This document shows, piece after piece, positions 34,061 through 46,200 of a DNA stretch of 64,000 nucleotides. Numbering within the stretch: position 1 is the first letter of the stretch; every line of letters starts with the position of its first letter. The notes under the pieces were generated by a model that saw nothing but the letters and a program-made list of their open reading frames with translations, made no database searches and was not told the DNA's origin. This DNA is from Thermothelomyces thermophilus ATCC 42464. Taxonomy: Eukaryota > Ascomycota > Sordariomycetes > Sordariales > Chaetomiaceae. Made by a program: the position numbers and the translations under genes. The stretch is from assembly GCF_000226095.1 (NCBI RefSeq), contig NC_016473.1, forward strand, positions 1,922,001 through 1,986,000, given 5' to 3'.

Positions 34061-34469
34061 GTTAGTTGCTGACTAATTAGTTCAGGACTACCACCTGTCT
34101 CCCGACAGGTAGGGCCAAAACCCCCAGACATGCCAATATAGCCGGACAGGTATACGTCCAAATCCGCGTCCAATTTTACTAGCCAACTCCCTATATTCGA
34201 AGACATAACCACTACTACAAGCCTAGTTAAACCTACTTTCCTATATACGATACCTCTGACTGACTAAATCCAGGAACCGGCTAGTATATAGGCTGCCAAA
34301 TGGCTCCTTACCACTTAAGCTTGCCACCGAACTAGCCATTTACCCTATAGAAAGCAACCTAGTATTTGGTATACGGCTTAGCTATTTAAGACTAGAAAGA
34401 CCTAGGTTAGCCGGCACTTGAAGTCTTTAAAGAATACTAGACTTCTAGCTACTAGTAGTAATGTAGTTA
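34061..34469. other. unassigned 5' part of the repeat block
   Basis: AT-rich DNA between the last gene and the Fot1-like coding fossil. A hairpin ACCTGTC/GACAGGT lies at 34093-34110. It could be the 5' flank of the DNA transposon, but I found no matching terminal inverted repeat downstream. Confidence 0.35.
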
Positions 34470-35945
34470 GAAGACCTTAGTTACTTCGAAAAAACAAAGA
34501 TTCGGCCCTCGAAGAATATACATACTAGCTTATTAAATCTAGTTCTCTTGCTACTAAAGATCTTCTCTAAGATACTATTAACTGTTTATAGGTACGTTAT
34601 AATCTTCTCTACCTTCCTATTAATAAGTACTAGTAGTTATATTAGAAATAGGATTATCTATAGTTTTAGTTAATATTCTTTAAACTAGTTAAAGTAAACT
34701 AACTCTTAGCCAAGTAGTAGGTAGAAGAACTAGAGATATTCTTTAATAAGCTTAAGGATACTATTAAAAGCTTTAAGATTACTATATCTAGCTATTAGAA
34801 TATAGATAAAACTAAATATATACTTATGATGTTAAATAGACAGTTTAAGATCTTAATAGTTAAAACGAATAAGAAGAAGAAGGTTAGTTCCCTCCTTTAG
34901 ATATTGATATAGAATGCTTACTATAATATTTTATTAGCTAGAGATTCTAGACCTTTATAACTAAGAGTCGATAAGTATAATTAGCGTTAGAAACGCTATT
35001 AGTGATATTATCCTAGTATTCTATATCTTTAAATAATAGCTATTAGAAGATTAGGATATCGATGGTCTTAATAAGGAAATTCGATTCCATAAGTTAAAGA
35101 TAGTATTTAATAATACTAAGATTATAATAGATTAGATATAACATTTTAATAAATACTCCTTTACTATCTATACTAAGTTCTAGTAATATAATATAAGCTT
35201 TAAAGAATAGTTTAGTTATAACTATTATGACTTTAGCCTTACTCTTAATATATACTTTATTAACCTAGATAATATTACCTCTAAAGATTTAGTCTATATA
35301 TCTATACTATTAGAAGAATATATATACTAACTACTTATATTAGATAACTTCATAAGATATTATAACCTTAAGCTTTATAAATATTACCTCTTATTCGATA
35401 TTATTATTATCTTCCTCCCTTCCTATTTAATATACTTTATTTAGCTAATAGATATAAGAGTCTTTCGCTATCTTAAGGAAGTATACTAACGATGTCTCTA
35501 GCAAGTAATTCAAAATAGCGATCTTATATTTACCTAGGCAGACTTTATTAGAGAATTCTAGAAAATCTAGGATACTAGTTTTAAACGCCAAAATATTATA
35601 ATAGGATTTAAAAAGACTAGTCTTTTTCTATTAAACTAATATATTATAATAGACTAGATTAGGGAGAAAGTATTACTACAGCTCGGTAGCTATAATTGGT
35701 ACAGCTCTAGAAGGCTGCAAACAGGTATAACACTATAGCGGTATTCGCGCTGTAGGCGGCACTCCTAGACTAACTATTACGGTCTACAGAAGTAGGTAAT
35801 AAAAGCGTTAATTGTTCTAAGTGCTAGAGGCACTTAGAAAAGCTATCTAAATACATATTGACCCTAGCTCGTTATCCCTATTAGTAGGTCAGTCAGATCT
35901 AACCTTTAGATAGCTAAATACTGTAATAGGTACCGGGGTTCGAAA
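34470..35945 (+). mobile_element. Fot1/pogo-type DNA transposon fossil (Tc1-mariner superfamily)
   Basis: The + strand carries remains of a DDE transposase in one frame. A block at about 34745-34870 reads like FFNKLKDTIKSFKIT followed by the NxDxT catalytic motif region (about 34797-34818). The second acidic motif is LLILDNF at about 35333-35352. Next comes IIIFLPSYLIYF at about 35400-35435, equivalent to the LCLPPHSTH segment of the family, then the third Asp in LIDIRVFRYLKE near 35445. A later block (about 35540-35640) reads ADFIREF and GFKKTSLFLLN, corresponding to the family's F-R-GF--AGL-PFNP. Many in-frame TAG/TAA codons, consistent with RIP, make it inactive. The total length from 34,090 to 36,000 would suit a 1.9-kb Fot1 element, but no terminal inverted repeats or TA duplication were recognised. 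Confidence 0.72.
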
Positions 35946-36129
35946 GGAAAAATGACGACCCGTCATAACTTAGTAAATACATTAGTCTTTGTCTATTGCG
36001 ACAGTCCTTGTAATCGTTTCTCTATCCTACGGTCGTATCTATCCGCTTATCTGTTAGTCCTTCTTATTACTAGCCGGGCCTAGGTTATCTAGGAATACGG
36101 ATAGTGCTAATAGGCGCTCCTACTATAGG

Positions 36130-38839
36130 TACACAAAAGTCCTAGCCCTAGCCTAAGTGTCCCTGGCCGGGGTATGGTTACCGTGGAGCGTACTAGTAGC
36201 CCTCTTACACGAGGGGCTCTCCTACGTTAGCGTTTCTAGCCGTAGTCGTTTCTAGGCAGTGGTCGCGGGCGGCAGGTGTATAACCGGGCGGGCAATTAAG
36301 TTAGGAGGGGCACCGGCCCTTGTGGTGGCTGGCGGTAGCCGAGCTATAGGTAGCTACGTTCTAGGAGCCCTCTATAGTATAGTAGCTAATATAGTACGCT
36401 TATTAAGCCAGGCGATTATACCTTCGAGCTACTATAGCTTCTTATCTACGCCCTTCTTCTAGTTAAGGGTAGCCGTATAGCTGTCGTTTATAGCTATCAA
36501 AGTCTCCTATAGCTGCTTAAGCTCTTCCTTAATCTAGTTAAGGGCCTTGGTAACGCTATTAGTAGCCTTATCCTACCTCTAAACTATAGTCTAAGCTAGC
36601 CTAAGAAGGTTGGCCTTAGTAGCTAGTTACTGGCGCTTAGCGAAGTCCTTGTCGGCCTTGTTATCTTTAGCTATACCCTAGGTAGTAATGACCTATATAG
36701 GCGTAGGCTATATAACCTAGTAGCTAGGCAGGCTATAATGTAGGCAGCTAAGCTTAAATAGGTAGCTATTAACTAAAGCGTTACTATCTCCTTTAGGTAT
36801 ATGGATATAAGCTACTAATAGTTCCTTAAGCTTAGGTATACTAGTAGGCATTATACCAATGGTATAGTACGTCCTATATATAGTCTCTAGTTTCTTCTTA
36901 AGGCTATATATGGCTAGGTTAGCCCTGAAAGAGTTACTACTAGCCTTTTCATAGTAGCGGCAGATCTAGTAGTAGGTACAGATAAGTATATCCTTATTGC
37001 CGTGATACTCCTAGTAGGTATAAGCAAGGTAATCCTTGACAGGCCTAATTAACATGCTTATAGACAGGTATAGCAGGCTGGACTTGATGACCCTAGTGCT
37101 AGTAAAGGGGTCGAACTCTATACCTACAAGGGTGTTTTCTGCCTCCTTAAGGCCGTCGAAGATAACACAGGCATCGTTAAATCTAGCCTATAATTTGGCC
37201 TCTTTATTATCATTAAGGTCCCTCTTACTCCTATAGACAAACCTACCGGTAGGTACCCTACGCTAAGCATGCCTAGTTAGCGTAATAGGCTAGGGTATAG
37301 GCTTAGGCGGGTAGAGTGTCAGGTCTAGCTATAGCAAGGCCTAGGATGTCGGAGCGGTAGTAGTAGTATCTATAGTTTTAGTGACGACTAATATACCCTC
37401 GTTATTATAGTGCTTGGTACCCTATTATATAGTTATAGGTAGGCTAGTAGGCACGTATAGGTATATAGTCGTGTCCTTGGTAGTGGTATTAGTAGAGCCG
37501 GAGTCTTAGTAGTTTTACTCTAGTTAAGCTATATCCGATTTGTAAGATAGGCGGTTAGTAGGCTCGAGCGTCGGAATTACCTAGTGTATAGTTAGGGGCG
37601 TTAGTAGCCTCTTCTTATTTACTATATCCTATACTTTAGTAATAGCAAACTTGGTTAACAATAGTAGATCGGCCTATTATCCTAGTCTATTAGCTTATTA
37701 GGGCTATTAATGGCTAGTTCTTCATACTTATATACCTTATATAGGTCAATTAATACCTATCTAGTTATGCCGATACATTAGCTATATATGACTATATAGC
37801 TACCTTCCGTTTTATATACTATATTATTATTAATAGTACGAGGCTAGAATCCTCCCTATAGATTTAAGGTCTTATAGTACCTAGTAAAGAATAGCGTTAG
37901 TATAATATAGTAGATCTTGGCCTCGGTAGCCTTATATAAGTCAACTATAACTATAGTACTAGCGATAATGTTAAAGAGTATAGCCTTTATCTTGCTATCG
38001 ACTTTAATAAAGGCAAATCTAGCCTCTAGGCAGGGGATCTTAGTAGCATTATCCTTATCTATACTACAGAAGGTCTTATAGTTAGCTACGGTCATTTGCT
38101 CTCCCTAGGACTAGTAGCTATTGACAAAGTAGTATATAGCTAAGAGGCGAACTATATCGTACTTACTAGCGCTAGTACAGACTATATTAACGATATTACC
38201 TAGGACTTAGGCTATAATACCTATATTACTATTATAGCACCATTTGACGATAGCATTATCTGGTAATTATAGGTATAGAGGGCCGAAAGTGTTATATATA
38301 TTGGTTTAATTATTAGCAACGGCCAAAGGAGGTACATGCTATAGGTTATTCTAAGGTATAGTAAGGTCTTCGCCCTCGGAATCGAAGTGTAAGGTTGTAT
38401 CCTTACGGTGTACTTAGACTAGGCTACCTGTTACTAGGTCATTCTAAACCTCCTCCTCGTTATCTATGGCGGTAGTAAAGCCTGTACCGCTCTCGAGGAA
38501 GGTGTCCACGCGGTTAAGGACCTCCTAGATGACTCTATTATCCGGGCTGTTATTCTCGCTTACAGGGCCTGAATATACTCCCTATATAGGTGTTGGTGTA
38601 GGCTACGCCTGGCCGGCTGCCCTAGTGCCTATAGCTGACGGTGCCTTCCGCTAATTAATAGGCGTGAACATAATAGTGGTAGTGTTAGTTAACTCTATTG
38701 CTACTAACTACGGTATAGGCGTATCTTGCTAGCTAGCTATAGGCTTATTTCCTTAGGCCGGGCTGGTAGCCGTAGGGCCTTTAGTGCCCTTAGTAACTTG
38801 TTTGTTGCTTTTCCTGGCCCTACTTTTTAACTTGGCCAT
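36130..38839 (-). mobile_element. unidentified long coding fossil E
   Basis: On the reverse strand an ATG at 38839 (MAKLKSRARKSNKQVTKGTK) opens a frame that stays coding-like to about 36130, interrupted by dozens of RIP-type stops. The N-terminal third is Thr/Pro-rich and acidic. A middle region near 37850-38095 remains open for 79 codons, including DKDNATKIPCLEARFAFIKV. Downstream is a Lys/Leu-rich helical stretch, and the last part is GC-richer. I do not recognise the protein. A gag-like first frame of a large element is one option, but no pol is attached on its 3' side. Confidence 0.5.
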
Positions 38840-39428
38840 TATAGCTATTATTAGGTAGTTCTAGGTTAACAAAACTTAGCCAAAATCGCTAAAACTTAGT
38901 AGTTTCTTATACGTGCGATAGAATAAGCAAAAGGGGGTAGGAAAATAAACTCTAAAGCCTCCTTTTGATAGAAATGGCAATACATAGGCTATAGGAGATA
39001 GCTACGTAATAGGGGTTAATAGAAAAGGCTAGATTAAAGGGTCTAATAGTTAGAAAAGAAGGTAGTTATTAAAGAAGTTATAGAAGAAGTAAAAGAGGTT
39101 TAAAGAGGTAGGAAATAGTAGAAAAACTAGGGTTCTTATAATTTAGGGCAGGGCTTTAAAGATAGGATGAAAAGTGCCTAAATAAGAGGGGTGTTTAGCC
39201 TTGCTAACCAGAATAGGTAGGCTATTTAGCCCTATTAATTAAATGGGTAGCTATTTAATAGGTTAGCTAAGCCGAGTATATAGTTTAAAGTAATAGTTAA
39301 AGCCTTATCTATAACAAGTAATAGAATTAAAGTAAATATAGTAGGTAAAGGATAGGTTTAAAGGGAGTAGTAATAGGTTTTCTAGTGTTAAACCAGATTC
39401 TAAGGTATCCTATTAAAGGTATATGCCC
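38840..39428. other. AT-rich leader of fossil E, target region of element B
   Basis: 590 bp with no coding signal. It lies 5' of the fossil E start codon on the reverse strand, so it may be its promoter, leader or a decayed LTR. I found no second copy in the window. Confidence 0.35.
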
Positions 39429-39433
39429 CTAGG
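39429..39433. repeat. target site duplication of element B, left (CTAGG)
   Basis: Five bases identical to 54272-54276 on the other side of element B. Confidence 0.85.
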
Positions 39434-39757
39434 TATAATGTACTAGCCTTATAGCAACTACAGATAAGCGTATAATATCCTATTCAACTACCTTAGGGAG
39501 GAAAAAGAGAAAGAACACAAGAGTTATATAGAGGGGCGCCTTTTAAATGTATACGTTATAACCCAGGTAGGGCCCGGTTAGGCTCCGGGTCGGGCCCTAA
39601 CCGGGCCTTAGCCACGTGTCCACCGGACGAGTTACGAATAAGTAACGAACGCTCTATAGACCCGTAGGGCGTAGGTGAGTAGGGCAGGGTAGGTCCGTTC
39701 CGTACCCGGGTAAAGCCCGGGCATTGTCTAGCCCGGGTGTAGCCCGGACCTATAATA
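39434..39757 (-). repeat. element B 3' LTR (left copy)
   Basis: 324 bp, aligned without gaps to 53948-54271. I count about 32 differences, all transitions. It contains a GC-rich hairpin at 39571-39607. In element orientation this is the 3' LTR. Confidence 0.92.
39571..39607. repeat. GC-rich hairpin within the element B LTR
   Basis: Perfect 12-bp arms GGCCCGGTTAGG (39571-39582) and CCTAACCGGGCC (39596-39607) with a 13-nt loop. The same structure is intact in the other LTR. It has no CpA or TpG, so RIP could not act on it. Confidence 0.9.
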
Positions 39758-40259
39758 TACCCCCCCTCTTTTTTCGCGGTCGCCAGGCCGACCCGCCCTA
39801 TATCGCGCCCTATATGTCGGTCCCGCGAGCGGGCCCTATGTCTTCCTTCCTTTGTTGCCATGATAATATAACTTGTACGTATAATGGCGTGTCATGTGTA
39901 AATAGGTAGTTGTTCAAGTTCGGATGAAACCTATACCTCCTTCCCTTTATTATTAGAATAATGCGACCTGTGCGTGTAGTAGTAAGTCATGTATATAATA
40001 AGTAGTCTACCTAGGCCTAGTATACTCCCTTACTACCCTCTTTCCATACCTATAAATACGCTCTCCTCTTCCCTCTTCCTCTTAATTTTTTCTTACCTAT
40101 AACCAACTCTCCTCCTTTATACCCTCTAACTACCTCTGCCTCCTATAACTATACTTATTGCCTATACCTTTATTATACCCTTAAGTTTTTTTTTTTCTTA
40201 ATTAGTATCTATCTAGTATATTAATAGCTATCGGTTTACTTAGTAATAGTAGTAATAGT
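39758..40259. other. element B internal sequence next to the 3' LTR
   Basis: Noncoding part of element B, including a pyrimidine-rich stretch at about 40030-40150 that would be a leader for the opposite-strand frame that follows. Confidence 0.4.
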
Positions 40260-41273
40260 TACTACCCTAGTAGTAATAAAAATAAAGATTACTATATAAG
40301 TTTTTCCCTTACCTATACTAATTTTAGTTATTATATATATATATAAGGTATAGACTAACTCTTTATTTTATAGTATAAGAATATTAACCTCTCCTTTAGT
40401 AAGTATACTATTAAAGGTAACTCCTCTAATAAGAAGTTAGAACTATAGCCTAAGAAGTAATAGTACTACCTACTATACGTTAACCGACTTCTAAAAGGCA
40501 ATAAGGTCAAGTATATCTAAGGTTAGGGCGCCTCCTATACAATATACTATAAGAATTATAGGAGCTATATTTAGGATCTATAGCTCTAAGCTAACAACCC
40601 TTACTTACGTATAGGTATTAAGAAAATCATAGGTTATTACGATACTAGTACTGCCCTTACCTCCCCTGCCTACCATAAGACCGCTAACCAGGGCGCCTAT
40701 TACGCTATCCTAACGCCTAAGTTCTCCACGCTAGTACATTCGTTCGCTATACTCTTCGAGGCTGCCTAGTCTAACCGTTTACCTAGATAGGCCGCCTTCG
40801 CCCCCACCCTAGCCGCAAGTTCTCGTCGTTCTAATAACGACTTTGCCCTAGTCACTACTACCGCTGCCCCTAATACCCCTACCCGTTGCGGTAACATTAT
40901 CTAGCCTGCTACCGGCCCTAACCCTACCTTATAAGCTACTAGGCAGCTTATATACCGCGCTATAGCGTAGAACAATAGCATACTACGCTAGATATAATAT
41001 ATAAATAAGAATATATCAACTTTAGTCGATACTAATGCTACCTTTATTGCCTACGTCCTAGGCACCCTATTGCCTGCCTCCTACGCCCGTACGAGCGTCT
41101 CTGTACGCCCCGTACCTATGCTGATCGACTTCGGCTGTTCCTATACCTACTACTCTTCCTTACCTGCCGAGCGTGTAACGTACCTAGTCCGTAATTGTAA
41201 CGACCCTACCCTTGCTGCTATAACTATTATTTTAGAGGAGGAAGATAAGGAGGAGGATATTACGGAGTAAGCG
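40260..41273 (+). mobile_element. antisense accessory frame of element B, fossil
   Basis: On the + strand, opposite to B's gag-pol, a coding-like frame runs between the chromodomain end of pol and the 3' LTR. Its first part is a degraded Cys-rich segment (about 40470-40640), its middle is Ala/Thr/Ser/Pro-rich, and its last 66 codons (41070-41270) stay open and end in an acidic tail (EEEDKEEDITE). It is not any gag, protease, RT, RNase H or integrase part. Position and Cys-rich start parallel the antisense frame of element A. It is broken and its function is unknown. Confidence 0.55.
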
Positions 41274-42064
41274 TATTATGCTCTGGTTAGTATATTTGTT
41301 TTTATTTTTATAATTAGATCATCTCTATAACGTATCTATAACACGTTTGTAATACGTCTGTAACGCGTTTGCTGCTCGTTTGCCCTAGGTTTGCCTGCCT
41401 ATATGTAAATTCTAAATTATTTATTTTATACCTTTCCTTACCTCCTATTTATAACTAGTCTATTATTTTAATATATGTCTCCCTATTCCTATTTAAATAT
41501 ATCAAGCGCTTTAATGTTTTTTAGATTTTCTAACGGTTCCTAAGTTAAAGTATTATATCCCTTCTATTTTACTAATATATTATATTAGTTTCTTCTCCCC
41601 CTTGTATTTCTAGCTATAAGGATTACTTTTACTTCATATTCTTCCTATAGTAGTCCTTCCTAGGAGAGTTCTAATACTAGGTCTGGTTAGAAATCTAATA
41701 TATATTATAAAGGTAATAGGTCGGATATAGCATACTTAATAAGATTAATATAGAAGGTAGAGTAAAGGCCTTAGGGAACATTTAGAGTTACCATTAGTAG
41801 TATTAGTACCGCGATTACCTTATACTTAGCGTTAACCTAATCGAGTTTACAGCTAGGGCAATTAGTTTTAATATTATATAAGGATAGCTATACTTTATCT
41901 CTTACCTTAAATCTTTTAGCTAGGCGTCGAGAACGATTAGCGTTTTCTTACTAGCGCTACTACGTATATATAATGGTAGCCTAGGTCTATTCTATACCTT
42001 CTCTTAGGTAGTATAAGAAATTAGTAGCTCTTCCTTATAGGGTCAAGGTAAGAGCGTCTAGTAG

Positions 42065-42069
42065 GTTAG
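42065..42069. repeat. target site duplication of element A, left (GTTAG)
   Basis: Matches 49681-49685 exactly. It lies inside the integrase region of element B. Confidence 0.92.
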
Positions 42070-42523
42070 TGTGACAAACCTAACTTAGACTTCTTCTAAA
42101 AGGGTTCAGACGGAGGTAAATTAAGCAGGACAAGCGTACAGGTCGTCTAAGGGATTCGGTAAAGCCAAAGGGTTCACAACAACACTAGAGTTATCTCCTA
42201 CAATGGTTAGTGATGCTTGGTATAAGTACTAGTGATTGTAGGTTGGGTTGCTATCACTGGTAAACTCCTAGAGTCTACTATAACAAGTGACTAGCTAGCT
42301 ATATATATATAATTATCTGTCCCTTTTTAATAGTCATTACTAGTACCATTTCTCCTTTTACTCTATAATTCCGCGTTGTTGACGGTGACATGTTATTATC
42401 ACTAGTAAAGACCTTAGTCTTGGTAGTGATAATCTTCTGATTAGTCTGTCAAGTGATTAGCTGTCGGAATGTCCCGCGTCCTGGCTGTAGCCTGCCGGGC
42501 TGTCTATATGCTTATCTGTGATA
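42070..42523 (-). repeat. element A 3' LTR (left copy)
   Basis: 454 bp, gapless against 49227-49680. I count about 39 differences, all transitions. The half corresponding to R-U5 is shared with the LTR of element C. Confidence 0.95.
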
Positions 42524-42589
42524 TAATGCCCCTCCTTTAAGGCTTTCGACCCGAAAGCCCTCTTAGGCTATTTTAAATAGCGCTAATAA

Positions 42590-43200
42590 CCCTTTGGTTA
42601 TAAGTACTACATTCTTCCTATTTCTATGTTATGGTTACCTTGCTAACAAGATGCTAATAGAGAAACGGAAGTCGCATTCTACATGTTACCGTGCTTCCCT
42701 TGCTTAGAATATCGCTAAGAATAGTTTTGTCGTTATACCTTGCTCTTAGTACGTATTATAAGGCCTTGTCTGTAAAATGATCGTACGTACGAAGCGTTAT
42801 AAAGCCTACGTTTGTTGAGGTCGTTCTTACGATAGCTCTAGTATACTGCTTTCTTCCTGTAAGTACGTCTCCTTTCTCTTTTTTTTTTTTTTTTAAATGT
42901 GATTCCTAATGTTCGTTCTAATGGATTATATTCTCTAGGAGCAGCGTCATATTAAGGATGCTAAACGTCGTGCCGAACTTAAGCTAGATAAATCCTAACG
43001 CCGTCTAGAAGAAGCCTAGTACGAGTTATCCGAAAAGCTTATACGGCTCCGGTGTCTTTGTTAGTAGAAGGAGTTTTTGGTAGAGAAAGGTACTGATATA
43101 GTGGCACGTGGTCTATCGACCTTGGACGAGTTAGAGGAGGTTAAGCGGCAAGAGCGGCAAGAGGCGCCTACTATACCCTTGTCATAGATTAATGATACTA
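42590..43200 (+). mobile_element. antisense Cys-rich accessory frame of element A, fossil
   Basis: On the + strand, opposite to gag-pol, lies a two-exon-like coding fossil. The first part (about 42600-42857) holds a Cys-rich segment with a GLVCK and GRSYD-type pattern. An intron-like stretch follows, GTAAGT at about 42858 to TCTCTAG near 42950. The second part is Lys/Glu/Arg-rich and helical, ending in ARGLSTLDELEEVKRQERQE near 43105-43165. From memory, uncharacterised fungal proteins with a zinc-cluster-like Cys start, a coiled coil and a closing RGL--LDELE motif are common around retrotransposons. This looks like that family. It is broken. Confidence 0.65.
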
Positions 43201-46200
43201 TTAATGCTATTAACTAGGGTGCTGTCTTTAGTTCTGTCCTAGGTTTTCCTTTAGTTGATTTAGGTTCTGCCGGTAGAACTATTTTAGTTTCTTAGGGTAG
43301 TTTAAATTCTTGACTAGTTCCTATAAGTTATCCTTTAATTTAAAATCAAGCTATTTAACTAGATACTATAGTTCCCTATTGATAATATATAAATCTAGAA
43401 TTTCTTCGACGTCTTATTCTTCCTCTTTGTCCTCTACTTCGATATATATAGCAACCTTAGCATTCTTTAGTACTGGTTCGAGAAGTGAAATATGAAAAAC
43501 ATCTGTCTATAGTTATATAGATGATAGTAACGATAGTCGGTAGTTAGATGTCGAAATTCGTTCTTTGATAACAAAGGGTCTAACCTTTTTAAAGTCTAGC
43601 TTTGTGCTTAGTTATTTGGTTTATAAGTTTCGTATAATTAGGTAAACTTTGTCTCCCCTTTCTAGGTAAGGTCCCTTAAGCCTATGTTTGTCGTAGTAGT
43701 TTTTTATTCTAGTTCTAATAAACTCAAGTTCCTTTTTAAGCTTCTTGTATAGTACGTACATTTGTTCCACTTTAACTGCTGCTCTTGGCATTATAACCTC
43801 TAGTCCTTGCCTAAGGTCTGCTTTATATCTATAGTTCGCGAAGAACGGTATGACTTTAGTCGTTTCTATTAGCGTTATGTTATAAGCAAGTTATACTATT
43901 AGTAATAGCATGACCTAGTCATCTTGCTAGTAGTTGATGTAAGAACGGAGGTATTATTTAATAACTTGGTTTAGTCGCTCCGTTTATCTATCGGTTTATA
44001 GGTAATATGCTGTTAATAGCTTGCTATTAACGCCTAATCATTATATTAACACTTGCTAGAACTTCGATACGAACTTAATGTCTCTATTGGTAATCTATTC
44101 TTATGGCTAAGCGTGTATTGATGCGACTTGCCAATAGATTACGTCTATTAACTGTTCTGCTATCTAGGACTCCTTGTAGGGAAAGAAGTATACCTATTTA
44201 GTTAGGCAGTCTACTATAGTGAGAATACTGTCATAGATTACCCCTATAGCCGTGTCCTTAGATTCTAGCAATTTTATAATAAAGTCTATTATAACTAATC
44301 TCTATAGTTTGTCGGCTATTAGTAGTGGCTAAAGTAGCCTATATAGCTTATATCGTGCCGTTTTACTTCGATTATAGATATTATAGTTCTATACGACTTC
44401 CTTGACTTATGTCGTTAGCTATGGAAAGTCGTAGTGTTTCTTGACTTGTACGACAGTCTTCGTAACTCCTTTGTGTCCTCCGAGTTTCGACTTATAGAGT
44501 CCTTGAATCATTCGCAGCTATTGATCTTTGTTATAGATGTACGCTTTGCCTCGGTACTAGAGTTTCCTATCTTTTTCTTCTACTCCGTCAGGTACTACTA
44601 GTCCGGGTGCTACTTAATATTATATCTTGTTGATCCTTTCTTCTCGAAAGATTATATAATATTCTAGGAACAAGTCGAGTAGATTGTCTCCTATAGGTAT
44701 CTATGTTCTGTAATATAGCGTTCTGTCTATTTGTTCCTTAAATAACGGTGGTGTTATTTCCGTTTGTCCTTCTATATAATCCGTTTGTTAGCTTAAGGCG
44801 TCTACTTGTATGTTCTCTTTGCCTTTCTTATAGTAGATCTCAAAATTGAATTCTATAAGGAATTCTGCCTATTGTATTTGTTATCTATTAAGCTCCTTTA
44901 TCGTCGTAAAGTATTGTAAAATCTTATAATCTATATATACTTATACTAGTTTAATCGTGCTACTAAGGTATAATCGCCATTCCTTAAAAGCTTTGACAAT
45001 CGTAAGTAGTTCCTTATTATAGATTAGATAATTAAGACATAGTCTATTAAGCTTCTTTAAAAAGAAGGCTATAGGATGTAGCTTCCCTTGTTTGTCTCGT
45101 TATCCTAACTATCCTCCGATGGCATAGTCTGAAGCGTCTGTTTCTACCTTAAATAGCTTCTTAGGGTCTGGTAGTACTAGTACTAGATCTTTAGTAATGG
45201 CATTACAGATCTATATAAATGCTTGCTTGTGTTGCTCTTCCTATTGGAATTTAGTATTCTTCTTGGTAAGTTTGTATAAAGGTCGTACGATTGCTCTAAA
45301 GTTCCTAATAAACATCTAGTAGAAGTTTGTAAACCTGATAAAACTTCGTACTTCCGTGACTAACGTCGGTCGTGGCTAATCCTTGATGGCTTTGACCTTT
45401 AAAGGTTCTATCCGGATTTGTCCTAGGGATATCTTATATCCTAAAAACACCGTCTTCCTAATATAGAATTCGCTCTTTTCCTTGTTAACTAATAGCTTAT
45501 ATACGTGTAATATATCTAGTACTACTCTTATATACTTCCGGTATTTATCTATCGTTTTAGAGAAGATAAGTATATTGTCAAGATAACATACTACAAATTT
45601 GTCGAGAAAGGATTAGATAGCTTAATTAATTAGGGCTTAGAACGTTGCTAGCGTGTTTGTAAGTCTAAATAGCATGACGAGATACTTGTAGTAGCTATAG
45701 GGTGTCCTAAAGGCCGTTTTCTACTTATTGCCTTCTTTGATCTGTATATAGTTATAGGCTGATGGCAAGTTAAGATACGTAAAATATTGGGCTCTTGCTA
45801 ACTAATCTTAGAGCCGTAAGATTAGTAGTAACAGGTATTAGTTTTTTATAGTCTATTCGTTAAGTTACTAATAGTCGACATATAACTATAGCTTTCTATC
45901 TTTCTTAGGTATAAATAGGATTAGGTAGCCTGCTAGCGATATTAATAGATAGATATGTCCTCTTCGAAGGTTCTCCTCTAAATATCGCTTAAGTTCTTTG
46001 TTCTATATCTGGCTTATATAGTAAATCTTAAAGAACTTTAGTTATACTCCTTCCTTAAGCTTGATCTCGTAATCCTATAGGCCGTGTTCTAGTAATCCTT
46101 CTAGATGCTTTGGTTCGAATGCTAGGTATTCTTCGTATTCCTTTGGTACTTCCCCAGTCTTGTCTCGTTTCTCAGTTTTCTAATAGTATATAAACTTAGT

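Noticed and set aside
35680-35945. tRNA-like A-box and B-box words (GGTAGCTATAATTGG and GGTTCGAAAG)
   Set aside because: The two are over 200 bp apart, no acceptor or anticodon stems form between them, and the region is an open continuation of the DNA-transposon fossil.
39571-39607. TTAGG/CCTAA words suggesting interstitial telomere repeat
   Set aside because: Only one unit per arm, not tandem, and present identically in both LTRs of element B, so it is part of the LTR.
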